From contig VZRR01002168.1 in the NCBI GenBank assembly GCA_013398015.1, positions 387,907 through 451,906 on the forward strand: a stretch of 64,000 nt of DNA. The letters are read 5' to 3'. Below are positions 61,921 through 64,000 of this stretch, in pieces; the stretch's first letter is position 1, and every line of letters begins with the position of its first letter. The notes under the pieces were generated by a model. It saw nothing but the letters and a program-made list of their open reading frames with translations, ran no database searches and was not told where the DNA came from. The stretch is from Oreocharis arfaki (Eukaryota > Chordata > Aves > Passeriformes > Paramythiidae). The translations under genes were made by a program, and so were the position numbers.

Positions 61921-62322
61921 TTAGGGATAGCAAAATCTGCCACAGAACAAAATGCTGGAAGTTTTGTTGTGCCGGATGAAGAAGAGGAAGGGATGATCAG
62001 CAGTGAATTCTGGAACTCTCATTGCACAGAAATTCGTGAAGACCCCAGTGGCAGCAGCCGCTTCAGTGCCTTCTTCATTGACTTCCACAAAGGACTTGTG
62101 AACCACTTCAGAGAGCACCAGCTCGTTGCAAGATGAAATTCCAGACAAGTCAGCCTTGCCCAACTCAAATGCATCAGGCATTCCCATACTCATCAGAACA
62201 GGTTTAAGATTGTAATCTTCTTCGAGTTTAAATCTGGGTAAAGACACCCTCACCTTTGTAGACCTCATCACTTCAGGACTGATCCAACCCATCAGCTTCT
62301 CATATGTAAGTTCTCTTTCCAG
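61921..62322 (-). CDS. SERPINB6: SERPINB6-like exon 7: reactive loop and C-terminus
   Basis: After a TTCTTCAG acceptor the exon reads LERELTYEKLMGWISPEVM and runs to TAA at 61,923-61,921. It holds the hinge, the NFCAMR loop and the serpin signature FTADHPFLFFIRHN. Confidence 0.92.
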   Translation of the reverse strand: MERELTYEKLMGWISPEVMRSTKVRVSLPRFKLEEDYNLKPVLMSMGMPDAFELGKADLSGISSCNELVLSEVVHKSFVEVNEEGTEAAAATGVFTNFCAMRVPEFTADHPFLFFIRHNKTSSILFCGRFCYP

Positions 62323-63171
62323 CTGAAGAAAAATCCCAAATTTACTTAATTACAATGAGAAGACAGTCAAGGTTACAGAGCCAAAGTAGTGATTACTGTG
62401 AGTTTGTTCACACAGAACATAACATGCATCTTTCCCTTCCCACCATTTAGCATAAGAACTGGGGTTTTTTTCTTTTCATTTTTATTATGGGGAGGAAAGG
62501 CACAGAGAACCTTAGCAATAACCTCCTTCTCCAGACATGCCAAAGAGACCAAACCTGTATCCTATCCTCACCACAAAACAGATCCTGCCCTTTTCTGTCA
62601 GCCTCTTTCCAGGCAGTGAGCCACACACCACCTGCCAGCTGTTCAGCACACAACATCTATAGGACAAGCCACAGGACTTCCAAAGAGCCCACCCAAAATC
62701 CCCCTCCCCACACTCCATCATCACCACACTGTGCCTTCACCACAACCACAGCTGACCTCTGCTCCTGAGCAGTGCCAGCTCTTCTTCCACAGCCTCTGGC
62801 TAAGGGAGCAGCACACAGCCTGAGCAGCACTGACACACAGGGGGAACAGTCACTCCGGGGACAGGGAGGAGAGGGACATTTCTGCTGCCCTTGAGCACCA
62901 CGGACACAATCGCCCTGGAAAGGACCTGCAGGTCTCTGTGCAATAGCAGACTTGCTTCCCTGCAAGGATTCACACTGTCTTTGCACCCAGCTCAACAACT
63001 TACCCTTTCCAAGCCTGTGGATCCATCCTGGATTGCATCAGGGAGCAGGATGATCATGCTCAGTTCATTACCCACATAGGGGAGCTCAAGGATTTTGGTC
63101 TGAAAGTCCCCAATATAGGTCATGTTAAATCTGTCCTTCTTGAACATCATCTGCACCGGTCTGGTTTCCTT
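61921..63171 (-). CDS. SERPINB6: SERPINB6-like clade B serpin, last two coding exons (partial gene)
   Basis: Minus-strand exons 63171-63004 (168 bp) and 62322-61921 (402 bp) have the same lengths as exons 6 and 7 of the neighbouring SERPINB1. The product includes VSLPRFKLEEDYNLKPVL, GMPDAFELGKADLSGIS and the end SILFCGRFCYP. GMPDAFELGKAD and ILFCGRF favour SERPINB6 (human: GMTDAFELGKAD) over SERPINB1, and gene order agrees. SERPINB6 is an intracellular serine protease inhibitor. The hinge GTEAAAATG is intact, so inhibition is expected. However, the reactive loop reads GVFTNFCAMRVPEF: by alignment Phe-Cys lies where human SERPINB6 has Arg-Cys, and the loop is one residue shorter. Earlier exons lie beyond the right edge. 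A related paralogue name (SERPINB9-type) is the main alternative. Confidence 0.88.
62323..63003 (-). other. SERPINB6: intron 6 of the SERPINB6-like gene
   Basis: A 681-bp intron with GTAAGT donor and TTCAG acceptor on the minus strand. A 113-codon open frame inside it has no domain and is taken as incidental. Confidence 0.85.
63004..63171 (-). CDS. SERPINB6: SERPINB6-like exon 6
   Basis: The 168-bp phase-0 exon encodes KETRPVQMMFKKDRFNMTYI, then TKILELPYVGNELSMIILLP and DGSTGLER. Acceptor TTTCTAG/AAGGAA, donor GAAAGG/GTAAGT. It is too short and spliced to stand out as a single open frame. Confidence 0.93.
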
Positions 63172-64000
63172 CTAGAAATCAAGAGATGTCAACAGTTAGT
63201 GCTGAGCTCCTCTGCTCGTCTCCAACTATGAAGCAGGCAGCCTCTTACTCAGGGCCTTTTAGGATTTGACCAAAGTCAACTCGTCACACACCACAGAGCA
63301 CAGACACCACACTGTCTTTTGTGAGTAACTAAAAATCCCAGAGATTTAATTTTTCCTTACTAATGTAGAAATGTCTGTGAAGATTCCTTTGAGGCAAATA
63401 CGCGTCCTTACCCTTTTGTGCCCTTAAGAACTAGTGACAAACACTAAACTGAGCTGGCAGTAAGCAGGGGCTATGTTCTTTGCTATAAATGAATAAGTCA
63501 CTTCAATGTATGTATTTTCACTTTGGCCCATGTGGTTCCAAGAGCTACAACAAAGACTTAAAATATTTTAAAATGTATACACTACAACTACCAAGAGAGT
63601 CAGATATTATTTTGAATTCTTAAAAGTCATAAGGACAGCAAGAAGGGGAGAGATTTTATTCTCATTTTCCTTCTCTGCTATCTTATTCCATTTCCCATGG
63701 AGCATTACCTGCTATTACTTACATCATTATTTACCTTCTTTACACTTTCATTGCTTTCTCCCTTACCTTTGTGAGATTATCATGCAAGAAGCTTTTTGTT
63801 ATTAACGTCCATTGGAATAATGCTCACAGAGAATATCCCAGAAATTATTTTACAGCAGTAATGACACATAGAAAAGATTGATAATCAAAAGAAAAGCCAT
63901 GCAGGAAGAGAAAATCATTCAGCGAATCATAAGAGTGCAAGAGTCACAGAAATAATTTCACAGGATATTGGGAAGGTTCCAGGGATATCAAAGTAGTGCT
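63172..64000 (-). other. SERPINB6: intron 5 of the SERPINB6-like gene (runs off window)
   Basis: I found no exon 5 (NAIYFK-type) in the remaining 830 bp, so the gene continues to the right of the window. The sequence is AT-rich and non-coding. Confidence 0.65.

Overview
This is a vertebrate nuclear window with long introns, two CpG-island promoters and a low density of retroelements. Gene order and protein similarity place it in the segment syntenic to human 6p25: MYLK4 (minus), WRNIP1 (plus), SERPINB1 (minus), then a SERPINB6-like gene (minus). One short interspersed element in a WRNIP1 intron joins a tRNA-Ile-like head to a CR1-type tail, the build of the zebra finch SINE TguSINE1. Together with small gene spans this suggests a bird, most likely a passerine.

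Layout. 1-16 kb is non-coding and probably lies within MYLK4, whose N-terminal coding exon is at 16.08-16.34 kb; the kinase exons should lie left of the window. This part holds a solo LTR (9.94-10.37 kb), a second LTR-like block (about 15.1-15.9 kb), an ancient MIR/CORE-SINE-like relic and microsatellites. The CpG-island promoter and exon 1 of WRNIP1 are at 19.5-20.2 kb. Its seven coding exons end at 44,335, with a polyadenylation signal at 44,802. About 5.5 kb of non-coding DNA follows. SERPINB1 runs from 58.8 back to 50.6 kb, with its CpG island at about 59.3-60.4 kb. The last two coding exons of a SERPINB6-like gene occupy 61.9-63.2 kb and the gene continues off the right edge.

The points most worth a second look are these. 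(1) A near-perfect 2.1 kb tandem duplication in SERPINB1 carries exon 3 twice, with an ambiguous base (N) exactly at the junction. (2) A broken copy of SERPINB1 exon 6 sits inside intron 2. (3) WRNIP1 exon 1 changes reading frame between its ubiquitin-binding zinc finger and its AAA+ domain. (4) The two serpins have reactive loops that differ from their human counterparts. I found no bacterial-type system, CRISPR array or clearly novel protein-coding gene.

Functionally, WRNIP1 is a replication-fork ATPase, MYLK4 a myosin light chain kinase family member, and the serpins are intracellular protease inhibitors. Their adjacency reflects conserved vertebrate synteny, not a shared pathway.
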